Shown here one piece after another: positions 11,780 through 23,915 of a stretch of DNA of 64,000 nt; position 1 is the stretch's first letter, and each line of letters starts with the position of its first letter. Under the pieces are notes generated by a model that was not told where the DNA came from, did no database searches, and saw only the letters and a program-made list of their open reading frames with translations. The stretch spans positions 78,620-142,619 of the forward strand of contig JAQFVV010000974.1 of the NCBI GenBank assembly GCA_028023455.1. The letters run 5' to 3'. The position numbers were made by a program, and so were the translations under genes. Source of the DNA: Epiperipatus broadwayi (lineage: Eukaryota > Onychophora > Udeonychophora > Euonychophora > Peripatidae).

Positions 11780-14700
11780 AGACTAATGATCAATGTATTG
11801 TATATTAATAAATTGAGTCAGAGACTGAGTAAGCATAGTGATGACCCATTGTCTAGCCAATCACTAAGCAATCAAGCATGGAAACTGAAACTAGAATTCT
11901 ATTACATATTTTTTTTATTAACTACAACCAAGATAACTTGTGCAACAACAGGCAGTTACAGCAATGTTGAAGGAAATGGAAAAGCTAGTATACCAAACAC
12001 CACAAGCTAAGCTTGGTATAAAAGCAAACCCAGTTTGTTTCTGCCACCTTTTATTATTTTTTAAAATAATGCATCAACTATAGAAATCCAACAACCTAAG
12101 ATCGAATGTTCAAATGCAAAGGAAATGAATGATTCATTCAAATACTCTGAATTATCCATGGAAGTTTCTTAGCACAAAATCATAAGAAGTTAAAACTAAC
12201 ATTTGAATTAAAAGAAGTATGATAAGTTTATGCAATTTAATAAAATAAGTGAATTGTTTTTAAATTGATATTGGAGAAGTCACATTATTATTTGAACATG
12301 AATAGAGAAGAAATAAAAAATTTTCCAGTACTTAAATAAAATGATGAAATAATTTTTTGTGCGTATGAGCTGTTAAATACCAAATTGCAAATAAAGAAAA
12401 TTAAGTCTGCTATAAATTGCTGTGGAATGTATTCTGGCTAAATCATTGATGCTGTAGAACTGAAGTGACACTATCCCAACCCTGGAAAAGCGATGACTTC
12501 ATCCATTTACCCCTGTAATGCCTAAAAGGAATTTCAATTATCTTATGCCAAATATCTGAGAAGAACTACAGAGAATGGATGTAATTTTATTTTGAGTGCA
12601 TTGCATAGGAATTCCAACAAGTGACAGATGTGAACCAAGGAGATCAATCTAAAAAAAAAAAAAGATAAACTGTACTCATGAAGGACATTGTTATCAAGCT
12701 CATGGACATTAAACAAAATAATTTGATGAAAACTCTGATTTTGTTATGTATTCTTGTTATTTATATATTTGTAAATTTTTTTAAAAATTTCTTTCCACAT
12801 TTGAAAGCATAAGTGTCTATGATTTGGAAGATTCCATATAAAGTGAAAGCAACAAAATGAGGGGTGGAATCATTAAGTTAGATATTTTTTTATTTATTTA
12901 TGTTTTTATCATGATATGGGATAAAGTAAGATTGTTAGGACTATTCCATATTAAGTACATGCACTTATTACAGGACAGCATTCATGTTATTTATTTGTTG
13001 TTAACTAATAGTCATTCATGTTTATATTTTTATGGTATAAAATGACTAATCTTCTAGTGCAGATATTCTTTCCTGTCAACCTTAGGGAACTATATATAGA
13101 TAGGGGCTCAAAAAGATGGAACATAATTAATTTGAATTGGACAACATGGCTACTACAGATATACCCACATAATATTGTAAATTATCTAGTTAGCTTCACA
13201 GTCAATTTAATAAATTTTTTTTAACTTTTTATCAGATTTGTAAATAATTAGTGCCATGTCCTGTATTTCTATGATTGGGTAATGGTTTGGAGTCATGAAT
13301 ATATTTAATTATTGATATGGTAGAAATCCATCCTTGACACACATACTATTTTATCGTGTTAAAGAGCTTTAAATTTTTTCATTTATTTTGTTTGATATTT
13401 AATAAACATTGTCAAATTTATTTATAATAAACTGGTCTCTAGTTTATCAAAATTATTTACGCATTCAATTATCAAACAATAACCAAGGATATACATATAA
13501 TCACACCTTACTCTTATATAATAATGTATAGATATGCTTGGATGAATGATTAAATCAGTTGTAACCTATATAGAGGTGTAGCAGTTGTTATCCCACATAA
13601 GCCCATTCCTGAAGAGAGTTGGTCAGATTTGTCCCTGAATTTGAATACTAAGGTGCAATGCCTGAAGGAGGGGTGAGGTATGGATGACCTAGGACAAATT
13701 CTATCAAAGTTTAATGTGTAAATACAGAGGTAGCCCATTGGAGGTAGATATGATCATAGATTATGTGCTTCATTGTATTATTGATAGCATCCTACCAAAA
13801 GACCCTAGGTCTGACCATAACAAGCTGTTCCCCCTTCTCTTGCTGTAAATCATGGCCTGGTCCATCACAATATATATATATAATACAACAAAGTATAATT
13901 ATATTTTAGTTAAGTGTATGTTTTTTTAAATTGTTTAATTAAAGAATTGTAAATTATGAAAAAAAAAAAAAGAAATATTAATTGTATAATTTCAACATTT
14001 CATACTTACTACATAATATCAGAAACAGTTTAAGATATTTTGTGTTTGTACATTATACAATATATATAAATAATTAACAAATATTAAAAAAACATACAAT
14101 TATTCTTCTAACATAAATTTTAAACTACTTTATGTAGCAGTGAATTATTTTCATTGCATTTAGAATTGTTACTATGTAAAAATTGAGTAAAATAGTTTTG
14201 AGCCCATAGATTATTCACCATTTTTACAGAGTTATTTGCCATGTGATTGAAGAAAGAGATGACTTTGCTTTAGCTATTAAGTTATCTTTTTAAAGCAATT
14301 TCTTTTAAAATGTCACTAGTAAAAATTTGATTCACCAAATTATTTGCATCTTTTTCAGTTGCTGCTAATGTTAATATTTTAAATCACCACAAATTACTTT
14401 ATCTTAATAAACAATTGTTAACTACAACTATCATTAATATTATACCTGTATATATCTGTACAGTAAGATAATATTGATTATATAATTAATTAATCAGATC
14501 ATGTTATTCTTAGCCTTCAACCTATATGCTAATTTTTGTATTGAAATATCTTCCTTCTATAAATAAAAACTTTTGATTTGACAAGCTATATAAATAATCT
14601 TTCTTTCTATATGAGAAAGCAATCTACATTAATAGATGCACTTTTCTATACTCCTTCAGTGCCTTGTATATTTGTCATTGTGTTCACTCAGTTTCTCAAA

Positions 14701-14820
14701 TCATTATGCTTTTAATGCCAAAATCAACATAAACCTATAAAGAAATAGTGAAAATGCTTTTTAACAGTCCTGTGTGAGATTTATCTGTATATGTACAATA
14801 ATTAATTATATAGCAATTAT
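11780..14820. other. AT-rich DNA with two unclassified complex segments
   Basis: Mostly AT-rich. Two denser blocks stand out. Bases 12410-12650 end in an A-run (12650-12664), as a retroposed tail might. Bases 13546-13868 end in a short (TA)n. Neither has a usable open frame, and no second copy was seen here. Short frames in 12857-13224 look like chance. Confidence 0.4.
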
Positions 14821-14831
14821 ATCTGTATTAT

Positions 14832-15172
14832 TGTGGAAGCAACTATTTGTCACACACACTACGATTTTACTCTTCGGCAAATAATTCTTTTAAAACCATA
14901 AATAGTCCATCTATGGTTAGATCTTATTCTTTAAATAAACCAACAATTATTGACAATGCTTAAATTAGGATTTAAACTTATTATGAGCCTGCTTTTTTAA
15001 TTGTCATAAAATCAGGCTAAGTTCATACCTTATTTAGGTATAGTCGATAATTGTTAGTGTCTTTAAAGAATAATCTCTAACCATAAGTGAATCACCTATG
15101 GTTTTTAAAACAATTATGTATTGGAATGTGTGAGTCAATTTTAGCACATGTTAAGACTAGTTGCTTTCACAA
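14832..15172. repeat. Foldback repeat (FB2), imperfect palindrome
   Basis: The left arm (about 14832-14995) and right arm (about 15010-15172) are reverse complements with scattered mismatches. Shared blocks include CAATAATTGTT, TTTAAAGAATAA and TCTAACCATA, and the outer pair is GGAAGCAAC against TTGCTTTC. The centre, AGCCTGC...GCAGGCT-like, leaves only a short loop. There is no coding capacity. It is likely a foldback or MITE-type element. No second copy was identified. Confidence 0.65.
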
Positions 15173-15545
15173 CATTACTTTCTCACACAAGTAAATTAAT
15201 AAAATCAATATCTTTAATTTAGAATACATACAAATTTGATTTACTTTACAAATGTAATAATGATTTCCATATATTATGCAATAATAAATGGATTACATAC
15301 TGCTCTACTGAAATATTTTAATATATTACATCTCAAAATAAAAAGCTCAGCCTCGAATGCATTATCTGAAACCACAATCTTTTTTTTTCAAATAGATATG
15401 TAAAGGAAATCAACTTGTGCTTGCTAAATATTTGTTCTTTAAAATATCAAAATATATTTGACTAATCCTCCAATTAATTTAAGAATTATATTCAATTAGC
15501 TATTGGTAATAAACCTAAAACTCACCCCCTTTTTTATGTGTCAAA

Positions 15546-15617
15546 GCGTCGGTCGGAAAGCAAACCTCATGACAACTGCTTATAAGGAGGCTGTGCCAAC
15601 CACTCGGTCACCAACGC
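15546..15617 (-). repeat. tRNA-derived SINE head or tRNA pseudogene (copy 1)
   Basis: On the minus strand the 72 bases fold as a tRNA-like shape. GCGTTGG at the 5' end pairs with CCGACGC at the 3' end (7 pairs, one of them G-T). An A-box-like segment reads GGTGACCGAGTGGTTGGC and a B-box-like segment reads GGTTTGCTTTCC. The anticodon-position triplet is TAT and the anticodon stem is badly paired, so this is not a functional tRNA. It matches 28152-28222 closely. The body loosely resembles tRNA-Val. An RNA polymerase III promoter remnant of a SINE is the likely origin. Confidence 0.7.
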
Positions 15618-15949
15618 TGGATTAAAAAACTCACCCTTTATAGTGTTTAATTCAAATTATTACTATAGAAACATGCTCTCATATATTTTTGCATTTTAAA
15701 TATAAATTCTATGATAATCATTCTATCATTTTTTACTTTTCATCAGTGTAAGGCAGATTATAGTATTTTTTAAAAAAGAAATTACTATTAAATTATTTCC
15801 TTATCAAAGAGCATATATTTTGGTATTGATATTATTTATAAATAATTTTATTGAAAAACCATATGTAATACTGATACAATTGTAAATTAAAAATAATAGT
15901 TATCCATGTTAGTCAGGCAAGCAAATGATCTGATGTGGTTACTGGTGTT

Positions 15950-16935
15950 GTTAATCCAGCTTAATCAGGCTCCACGGGTTGTCAAATAAAAATCTGGATG
16001 AAATTATTCTGTCCTTATGGAAAAATTCCTTTAGCTTGGAAATGAATGTGTAAACTTGTTACAACATCTGGCTATCCATATGGCATAAGTGAGAAAGATT
16101 GAGAGTCTTGTGGTGACATAATCCCTGGACAGGAAGCAGCATTTGATATTTAAGATTTTGTTCAGGGAAATGTGGCAGTGGTAAGTGATGAAAGTTCTGA
16201 TTTTATTATATGCTGGGCAATCATTTATCATATGATCAAAGGTTTCACAGGTTCTATGGCAGTTGTGACACATTAGATCTATATTCTTGAGGAATCTCCT
16301 GTAGTGCAGGAACCAGTTCATCTGGAGTGAATTCAGGTTGATTTTCACTAGAAAGTTCAGGAACCTTGGCTCCAGCTTGAGATGCTTGAAAAATCTGGTG
16401 ACCACCTGATTGTTACCACCGAGGTAAAAAATGGTAGAGTTTTGTGTGGGAAATAGCAGGTTATGAGCAACCCAAATGGAGATTTTTTTGTCTGAATATT
16501 AGGGTAGAGTGGCCATTGTGAGTGAAAAGGTAGTCAAGTATCTGGTTTAGCCAGCTTATCTTTGAAGGTGGAGGTCTGTCTGATGGAATGACTGGTTGTT
16601 CCACTACATTCTGGGGAAATTTCTTTTGTAGGATGTGGATCAGAGAGTGGCACTTTTGGTAATATATAGAAAAAGTTGTGTGCAATGACATACTATTATT
16701 TTTACTATGTCGCTGCATGCATTCAATTCCTATGGCCGCTGTTTTACCATTCCACAAAAGCCATGCACAGATTCGGTTGATTTTTGTATTGAAAGTCTTT
16801 GTCATGTTGATTATGGGTAGATAGTGCTAATCTTTGCCATTACCTTGATATTGAGGAGAGAGATTTTCCCTTGCAGTGATCAATAAACCTTGTCAAGGTT
16901 TTTAACTGTATTGATATTATCCAAGTGTTTTCTAT
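15950..16935 (-). pseudogene. LINE ORF2 C-terminal remnant (L1/Tx1-like)
   Basis: Minus-strand reading, upstream to downstream: about 16935-16810 gives a LINE-like stretch (LDNINTVKNL and SLLNIKVMAKI) with an internal TGA. Next, 16805-16461 contains the INRICAWLLWNGK motif typical of the region after the RT in L1-type elements. After a frame change at an A7 run (about 16483-16489) the frame 16460-16031 carries a CHNC...CETFDHMINDC zinc-knuckle-like motif, as in LINE C-termini. A further frame change leads to a terminal ...PWSLIKLD stop near 15950. At least three frame disruptions make it a dead copy. The clade call is by motif memory only. Confidence 0.65.
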
Positions 16936-16939
16936 CACA

Positions 16940-18250
16940 TCTACAATTGATTCGCCATGCCTATTATCCACAACTTATTTGATCACCTGTTCATATAAAT
17001 ACATTATTATTAATAATTCTCAATAGATCATTTATATCACATCTTTACTGTTCCTCACTTAATCAAAATAATAGAATCTTTAATAAAAGTGAAAATTCTA
17101 CCTTGCTTTTAGCAACAATCTCCCATGTTTAAGATTTTAGAAAAGACCAGTTTTAAAAAGTCAAGATAAAAAAAAAGCATTCTCACCCAAGTTTAAGATT
17201 TTAGAAAAGACTTACCAGTTTCAGACACAAACAGCATTCTTACTCACTGTGCAACAAGATATCACTCCAGAATCTAATATTCCTATAACTGTATAATAAG
17301 ACAAAAACTTCCCTTAAATATAAAAATTCACATCATTTTGAAATAGCATCCATTTACCTCTCACAACTCCATCCCTCAAAACTGTATTTTCATTAATTTT
17401 TTCATGTCCATTAAACTTTTGCTCTTGGAAAAAAAAAATCTTTAAATTTATATTTCCTCACTTAGCAAATTCATTACATATATATCCTTCATAGATGATA
17501 GGGTGACTTTTCTTCCAGCCCCAAAATAATTCCCACTTTTCTTTGACATGCAAGGATATGCTCTTAAAATTATCAAACCAAATCTTCAATATGGAGTATT
17601 CTTAGAAGTAATATTTTTTTTCCATATTGGTGCTCTTGAAAAATATCTTGGGCTCCCACTACTTCTATTTTATAGTGCCTTTTCTGCAGATTTATAATCT
17701 CAATTGGAAAGAAATTATTAACTCATTTTTCAGAACCTACTTTATAGTCAATGAAAGTTTCAATCATCAAATTACATATTACTTTTTTTCTTTTTTAAAA
17801 AATCCATTCTCCACAAAATTACTATATAAGAAAAAATATTTTCTACCAGCATTAAAAACATTCAAAAAATACAAAGTATAGTGAATTCTTTCTTCACACT
17901 ATTCTTGATATTCTTATGCAGAGGATAATCAATAACATCATAGATCGGTGATATTGTCATCTAGTATGCAAATTTATATTTCTGTCACTCCCATTGATAG
18001 ATCAACATTAGTAAGAACAAATTAGCTTATTAGAAGTATTAGATCATATCTCCAATTTGGTACAACTATTTCAATCTCTATTCTCACAAAATATCAAATA
18101 TTGGCATTCTAAAAATGTGTCTATTGGTGATAATAGATCAAAAACAGCCTCCCCCTTTTCATACCACCAATGATCAACAAACGGATTACTTGCATTTGCC
18201 TGGAGATGAAATATCTGGACACTTTTGTTAAGAAACAAGCTTTTAATTCT
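16940..18250 (-). pseudogene. Possible upstream part of the decayed LINE
   Basis: The minus strand keeps short protein-like stretches without a continuous frame. Examples are NPFVDHWWYEKGEAV near 18170-18130 and KWELFWGWKKSHPI near 17550-17500 (one TAG or TGA read through). A 21-base motif with AAGATTTTAGAAAAGAC occurs twice (17129 and 17191). The strand bias and position upstream of the LINE C-terminus suggest the same element, more decayed. It could equally be a separate repeat. No RT catalytic motif could be found. Confidence 0.25.
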
Positions 18251-18259
18251 TCCTACTTT

Positions 18260-19352
18260 ATTTTCTCTTCAAAAAAATGTCCAATGTAAGCTTAAATGCT
18301 ATTCTGCCATACAATGAAACATATTTATTTTATTTCATTGTCTTTTGGTACAAGGCTAACACTCATTACTTTGTTAACTGACTAGATCTCAAAAACCCTG
18401 ATTAATATTTATAATAAATAAGATTCACAAAAGCTTCTTCACTTCTATCAGAATAAACATTTTTCTAATTTTTACTCTTTAGTTTGTAAGATTTCTTTAC
18501 CTTCAGTGTGACATTCAAAGAAATACAAATCTTTGTTTTTTAATAAATACGAATATAGACTATTTTTGTGCATTTGCTATGTAAATATGTGGGGTTTAGT
18601 CATCTTCACATCCTCACTGTTAATATTGAATTGTGTGGGGGGGGGTTAAAAAATTTCATTAACTATTAAAACTTTATTCATTTTTAGTACATTAATACTT
18701 TTCCTCATATAACACTATTTTTTTTATCATACATTGTAATTATTTCTTTTTTTCCAGTTTCAATTTTTTGTGCTATTTCAAATCATAAACTTATCTATAA
18801 TGACTAATTTTGGAAGGAAACAAAATTATATTTTATATGATTTAATATAATCTATAATTTGATATAAAGATATAAATCAGTTTCTGATTAAAAACGACTA
18901 CTTTGAAAGTAAAAAATTGATTTAAGTTTAGTTTTCAAAAAATATTTTTGATGTCTTTATATAGGTATAATATTTAATACAAGTATAATATATATACTTA
19001 AAATAGATGTAATTAAGAGGGATTTGACCTCAGACATTTAAGATTATTTCAGTCATTCACTCTATCCAATGCAATCGATACACATGACCACATAATATGA
19101 AAAAATAAATGATCTTCAATAAACCTATTTCTTGCTGAAACAGCAGTCATCACTTGGTCCAGATCAGCATCTTCCCCACACGTATATAATAAGTGCTCAG
19201 TTTTATATTAAAAGAGCAAATCTACAAGCTTTAAGGGATAAGCTTTGATCTTCTCCACTCTCCAACTTTTCAACAATTCATATTATTGAAAATCTGATGA
19301 TGGAATGCTCAAAACTCTTCTTGATATCATTATTATTGTTATACCCATGTTG

Positions 19353-19356
<4 letters not shown>
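18260..19356. other. AT-rich DNA, nothing recognised
   Basis: AT-rich with a G8-9 run near 18637. No genes or repeat copies were recognised. Confidence 0.6.

Positions 19357-19397
<41 letters not shown>
19357..19397. repeat. (TA)n microsatellite
   Basis: About 20 TA units without interruption. Confidence 0.97.
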
Positions 19398-19400
<3 letters not shown>

Positions 19401-20054
19401 GGTCATCTGAATGGGCACAAGGGTTTAAGATACTTTGTATCTTAACTGAATAGTTATATTATATTAAAAAAAATGAAATAGCCTTAGAATTTTAAATTTT
19501 TTTTGCTGGAGATTGTTTAAAGCTTAGATATGGGTTGCTTATGCAGTTTATTGACCACTTGATAGGTAGTCATTATTATTAGTGTGGTTAATGAGGTATT
19601 TAATGTAAGGAAGAAGAGTTGTTTATTAATGGAATTGATACATTTTGTCAGAAAGATGCAAAGTTATTTTATGTTATTGTAGTATTGGTATAAATAGTTT
19701 TAAAATTCTTTATTCATTAATACTTATTCTTTTGTCAACAATTAATAGCCATTTCAATCATATTTAGTTAAGATAGTTCAATATTTTGGTTGTAGTACAT
19801 GTGTATGCATGTATGACTCTGCATTATGTTTCATTTCATTTTCATCTTTAATAACAGCAAATAATAGTACATCCACAATAAAAACATTTAAATTACAGTA
19901 GTTATCTTAAATAATTAACAAATATATATTTCTTTCCAATGATTAATAGATAGTTAAATCAATTGATTATTTTACAAATTAAATAAATTATTAATCATTT
20001 TTATTTGATAGTTAATTAATATTCATTTTTCTTTCAGGTTTGTTAAAGCTATTT

Positions 20055-20225
<171 letters not shown>

Positions 20226-20239
20226 TGTCATTTAGTTTT

Positions 20240-20739
20240 NNNNNNNNNNNNNNNNNNNNNNNNNNNNNNNNNNNNNNNNNNNNNNNNNNNNNNNNNNNNN
20301 NNNNNNNNNNNNNNNNNNNNNNNNNNNNNNNNNNNNNNNNNNNNNNNNNNNNNNNNNNNNNNNNNNNNNNNNNNNNNNNNNNNNNNNNNNNNNNNNNNNN
20401 NNNNNNNNNNNNNNNNNNNNNNNNNNNNNNNNNNNNNNNNNNNNNNNNNNNNNNNNNNNNNNNNNNNNNNNNNNNNNNNNNNNNNNNNNNNNNNNNNNNN
20501 NNNNNNNNNNNNNNNNNNNNNNNNNNNNNNNNNNNNNNNNNNNNNNNNNNNNNNNNNNNNNNNNNNNNNNNNNNNNNNNNNNNNNNNNNNNNNNNNNNNN
20601 NNNNNNNNNNNNNNNNNNNNNNNNNNNNNNNNNNNNNNNNNNNNNNNNNNNNNNNNNNNNNNNNNNNNNNNNNNNNNNNNNNNNNNNNNNNNNNNNNNNN
20701 NNNNNNNNNNNNNNNNNNNNNNNNNNNNNNNNNNNNNNN
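20240..20739. other. Assembly gap of exactly 500 N
   Basis: The round number suggests a placeholder gap of unknown true size. It hides the 5' part of the Gypsy element that resumes at 20740. Confidence 0.99.
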
Positions 20740-20745
20740 ATAGAA

Positions 20746-21366
20746 ATGTTGAAAATAAAGGAAAATTCAGCGAAACAAATGTTAGAGATAAAAGAAATTA
20801 GGGAGAATATGAAAAGTCAGATACATAAGCTAGAAACGATAGAAGTTGATGTTAAGAATCAGCTGCAGCAAATAAGAGTAGACTGTGAGAAATAAATAAT
20901 TCAGTTTAGGGAAGAAATACAGGAAAATTTCACAAGGGCAGAAATGACAATTGTAAACAAAAGACAAGAATATCAAGAGTTATATAGTAGGTATGCCAAT
21001 AAATGTATTATAGATATTGAACAGAAATTTAGAATGTTCGAGGAAAAGATAGAAGGTGTCAGAGAAAGTGTAATAGAGCATCAGAATAGAAGTGTAGATA
21101 GCACCTCAAAAATAGATGACCAGATTAGTGAGTCCCAAGACCAGATTAAGAATCTAAACTTGAGAGTGGAGGCACAAAAACTAGAACCAGGTGGGGCCAA
21201 TCAAGATAGGGTTGACCAAGTTAGACACATCAGCACAAGAATAGATCATCTAGAGAGGGGAGGTGAGGATGTGAAAGCCATAGTAACTAAGTTAAGTGAG
21301 GTGAGTGAGAGATATCAGAATTTGAAAGTAGAAATAGACAGTGTAAAGAGTTCTGTAGATAGGTAG
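20746..21366 (+). pseudogene. Gypsy element: coiled-coil 5' ORF (N-terminal gag region)
   Basis: The frame starting at ATG 20746 runs to 21366 with one in-frame TAA at 20893-20895. The product is strongly heptad-like and charged, rich in Glu, Lys, Gln, Arg and Ile with almost no Pro, so it is a predicted long coiled coil. The true start may lie in the gap. It is followed by the gag-like frames in other reading frames, so it is probably the N-terminal part of a structural polyprotein of the same retrotransposon. No cysteine knuckle or catalytic motif is present. Placement in the element is inferred from adjacency and from similar Glu/Lys-rich composition in the next frame. Confidence 0.55.
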
Positions 21367-21509
21367 TTTTTTTAGACAATGTAGAAGATAGACTTAGAGG
21401 TGAACTGAGTTGTGAATGGAAGAGATGCCAAACTAGGTTAGAGAGATATATTCAGGATGCTTTAGGCCAAAAGCAACATTTAAAAATTGATGTAAGGCAA
21501 TTAAGCACT

Positions 21510-22432
21510 GTGGAGTCGAATACCACTGAGGTTAAGGAAGTATGTCATGATCTAGTTGATCAGTATTCTTTGGGTTCCATAGAAGAAGGAGAGCACAGCA
21601 GAATAGATTTGCAGAAGTTAGAGTCAGAGAAAGCTAGGATAAATCATGAAAGAGATTCACGTGATTCTATGGCCCTTAAGTTTCTAACCATTAAGTCTTT
21701 TAAAGGGGAATACTTGGAAAACCTCTTTGAGTTTTTGCTAGCTTGAATGAGTTGTTTTTACTTTGTCCATTGTCAGAAATGGAAAGGATTGCTATTGCTA
21801 GTAACCATCTGTACTCATATTCTAAGGATTGGTGGCAATCTTTATTTGATAAACCACATACTTATGGAGATTTTAAGCATTTGCTGTTAAATAGTTTTTG
21901 GGGAGAGGATAGGCAGGACAACTTAAAGTATCAAATATCTCAAGAGAAGTACAGTCATTATAAGGGTAGTTACACTCAATTCTTCTGGAAGCAGGCTGGA
22001 AAATTGAAGATCCTCACCACCTACCCATTATCTGAACAACAAATTGTTCTCATATTATGGCACAACCTTCCTCACCATGTAGAACAGATCTTAATAGCAT
22101 CAGATAGGCAAAACATCGAGAATGTTGTTGATCTGTTAGATTCCATTGAAATTAGCAATAAGGTGAGTGATGGGAAGACCAGAGCTAATAGGGAATTCCA
22201 AGCCTCTGTAAATAGCATTAACATACAAGGTAGATCCCCATGGTATCAAAATAGGTTAGCTAGAAGCAGAAGTAGATACCAACCCAAGTCACAAATAAAA
22301 AGTGGGCCTTATTATAATCCTCACTCTATTCTAAAGAGGAATGATGATGGTGTTCAACCATCCACCAGTGGCATGCAAATCACACCTAAAAAGTGTGTGG
22401 CCAATACTAACAATGATAGAGCATTAAACTAG
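21510..22432 (+). pseudogene. Gypsy element: gag-like region, frameshifted
   Basis: Two frames are joined by a frame change near a T5 run at about 21733. The first (21510-21746) ends in a Phe-rich stretch (IKSFKGEYLENLFEF). The second (TTG near 21743, to 22432) has tryptophans and aromatics spaced as in the retrotransposon gag (PF03732-type) domain: WWQSLF, then FKHLLLNSFW, then YTQFFWKQAGKL. It continues to an Arg- and Gln-rich tail that could bind nucleic acid. No CCHC zinc knuckle is visible. The second frame is in the same phase as the protease-RT frame that follows 145 bases later, which suggests an original gag-pol fusion now broken by stops. Confidence 0.65.
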
Positions 22433-22576
22433 AAAGAACCTCAATGAAACATTCCTCACTTTGGGGCCCTATTCATAGAGATCTGGGGAACACAATATAC
22501 TGGATGATAAACAATCTTGATTTTGACATAGAGGGTTGAAAGGTCAAGTGAACCTCCAATTTTATACAGTTGTCCT

Positions 22577-23892
22577 GTGATCAGAATTACTATTTTAGGA
22601 TTAACCATCAATGCCTTGATTGATACAGGTAGTCAGGCCTCATTGGTATCTGAAGATGTCTATCATAGGGTTATGCAAGTTAATGAATCGTTACCTATTT
22701 TGCCATTGAAGTCCCTGCATGTAACTCTGGCCAATGGCAAGAAAGTAAAGTTATCTAATAAACAGATTTTTATTATTTTTAGGATTAATAATTTAGAACT
22801 TGAACATGTATTCTTGATCATGCCTGGCTTGATTCATGAAGTTATAATTGACTCAGACTTCATGACTCTTAACAATTTTACTATCAATTATTGTAATCAA
22901 ACTTTTATGTATGGGAAAGAGATTTGCCCCCTCAGGAGAAATTATGTTAGTCAGGACAGTCAATTAATGGCTATGCTAGAGGCATCAGTTGATGTAAATA
23001 TTAAAATTAAGTTAGATGGTTCTAGTATCATTGGCACAGAATACTATGGGCCATTTTCCCAATTATTGTCTCAGTACAGATTTATTTTCTCTAAAATACC
23101 AGGCATAATCAAAGGAATCATTCATAGAATCAAATTGAAGGACAATGAAATATTCCAACAATGTCCAATTCCCCATCAATATCAAACAGAGGTCCAACAA
23201 CAGATCCAGAAGATGATTGATTGGCAGATCATCAAGCCTGGCCTCTCGCCTTATGTTAATCCCCTAGTTGTCGTGAAAAAGAGAGATGGTTCCATTCAGG
23301 TCTGCTTGGATGCCCGTATTTTAAACCAACATATGGTCCCTGAATGCGACATTCCTTTGCTGGTTCAGGAATTGCTTCTTGGGTTTTGGGGGAGGAGTGT
23401 ATTCTCAATGTTTGATCTGACTGCAGGCTACTGGCAAATCCCATTACACCCAGAGGACCAAAAGTACACAGCCTTTCGTCATCAAGGCCATTTGTACTTG
23501 TTCCAAAGGATGCCATTCGGCTTGATAAACAGTGGTGCAGGACTGATCAGGAGTTTGAATGCAGTCTTTTCCCAGAGGCTCAAGGATTTAATAGTTATTT
23601 ATGTTGATGACATTGTCATAGCCTCAGACAATTTGCTCCAGCATTTAGACCATTTGAAGTTATTCTTTTCAGAATGTTATATGCATAATATTAAAAATAA
23701 TCTGGAGATATGTACATTGGCTGCCAGGGAAATCTCCTTTCTTGGTCATTTGATTGGTGATCAAGGGATTAAACCTCATCCAGATAAAATAGCTGCTATT
23801 AAACAATTTCCCACTCCAAAAAATAAAAAGCACTTGAGGTCGTTTTTGGGACTGTGCAATTATTACCATCATTTTTACAAGGACTTTGCCAC
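22577..23892 (+). pseudogene. Gypsy element: protease and reverse transcriptase, 3' truncated
   Basis: This is a single open frame. The aspartic protease active site ALIDTGSQASLV lies at residues 13-24. The RT follows from about residue 200: LVVVKKRDGSIQVCLDARIL (fingers), FSMFDLTAGYWQIPL (motif A with its Asp), MPFGLINSGAG (motif B) and YVDDIVIAS (motif C, both Asp intact). Next comes the FLGH...HPDKIAAI...LRSFLGLCNYY segment that normally leads into RNase H. RNase H, integrase and the 3' LTR are missing: the frame runs straight into (TA)n at 23893. The first residue is a GTG in the track sense; coding similarity likely starts further upstream. Ty3/Gypsy family is secure, lineage is not. Confidence 0.9.
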
Positions 23893-23915
23893 AATATATA
23901 TATATATATATAAAG
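23893..23915. repeat. (TA)n run at the Gypsy truncation point
   Basis: About ten TA units start immediately after the RT segment. Beyond them the sequence is unrelated AT-rich DNA. Confidence 0.9.

Noticed and set aside
15546-15617. Functional tRNA gene
   Set aside because: The anticodon stem is badly mismatched and the B box departs from GGTTCGANNCC, so it is better explained as a SINE or pseudogene.
15900-15935. SINE tail (AGTCAGGCAAGCAA)
   Set aside because: Only about 14 bases match the 42131 tail before similarity stops.
23256-23516. 86-codon minus-strand frame
   Set aside because: It is the antisense shadow of the Gypsy RT.
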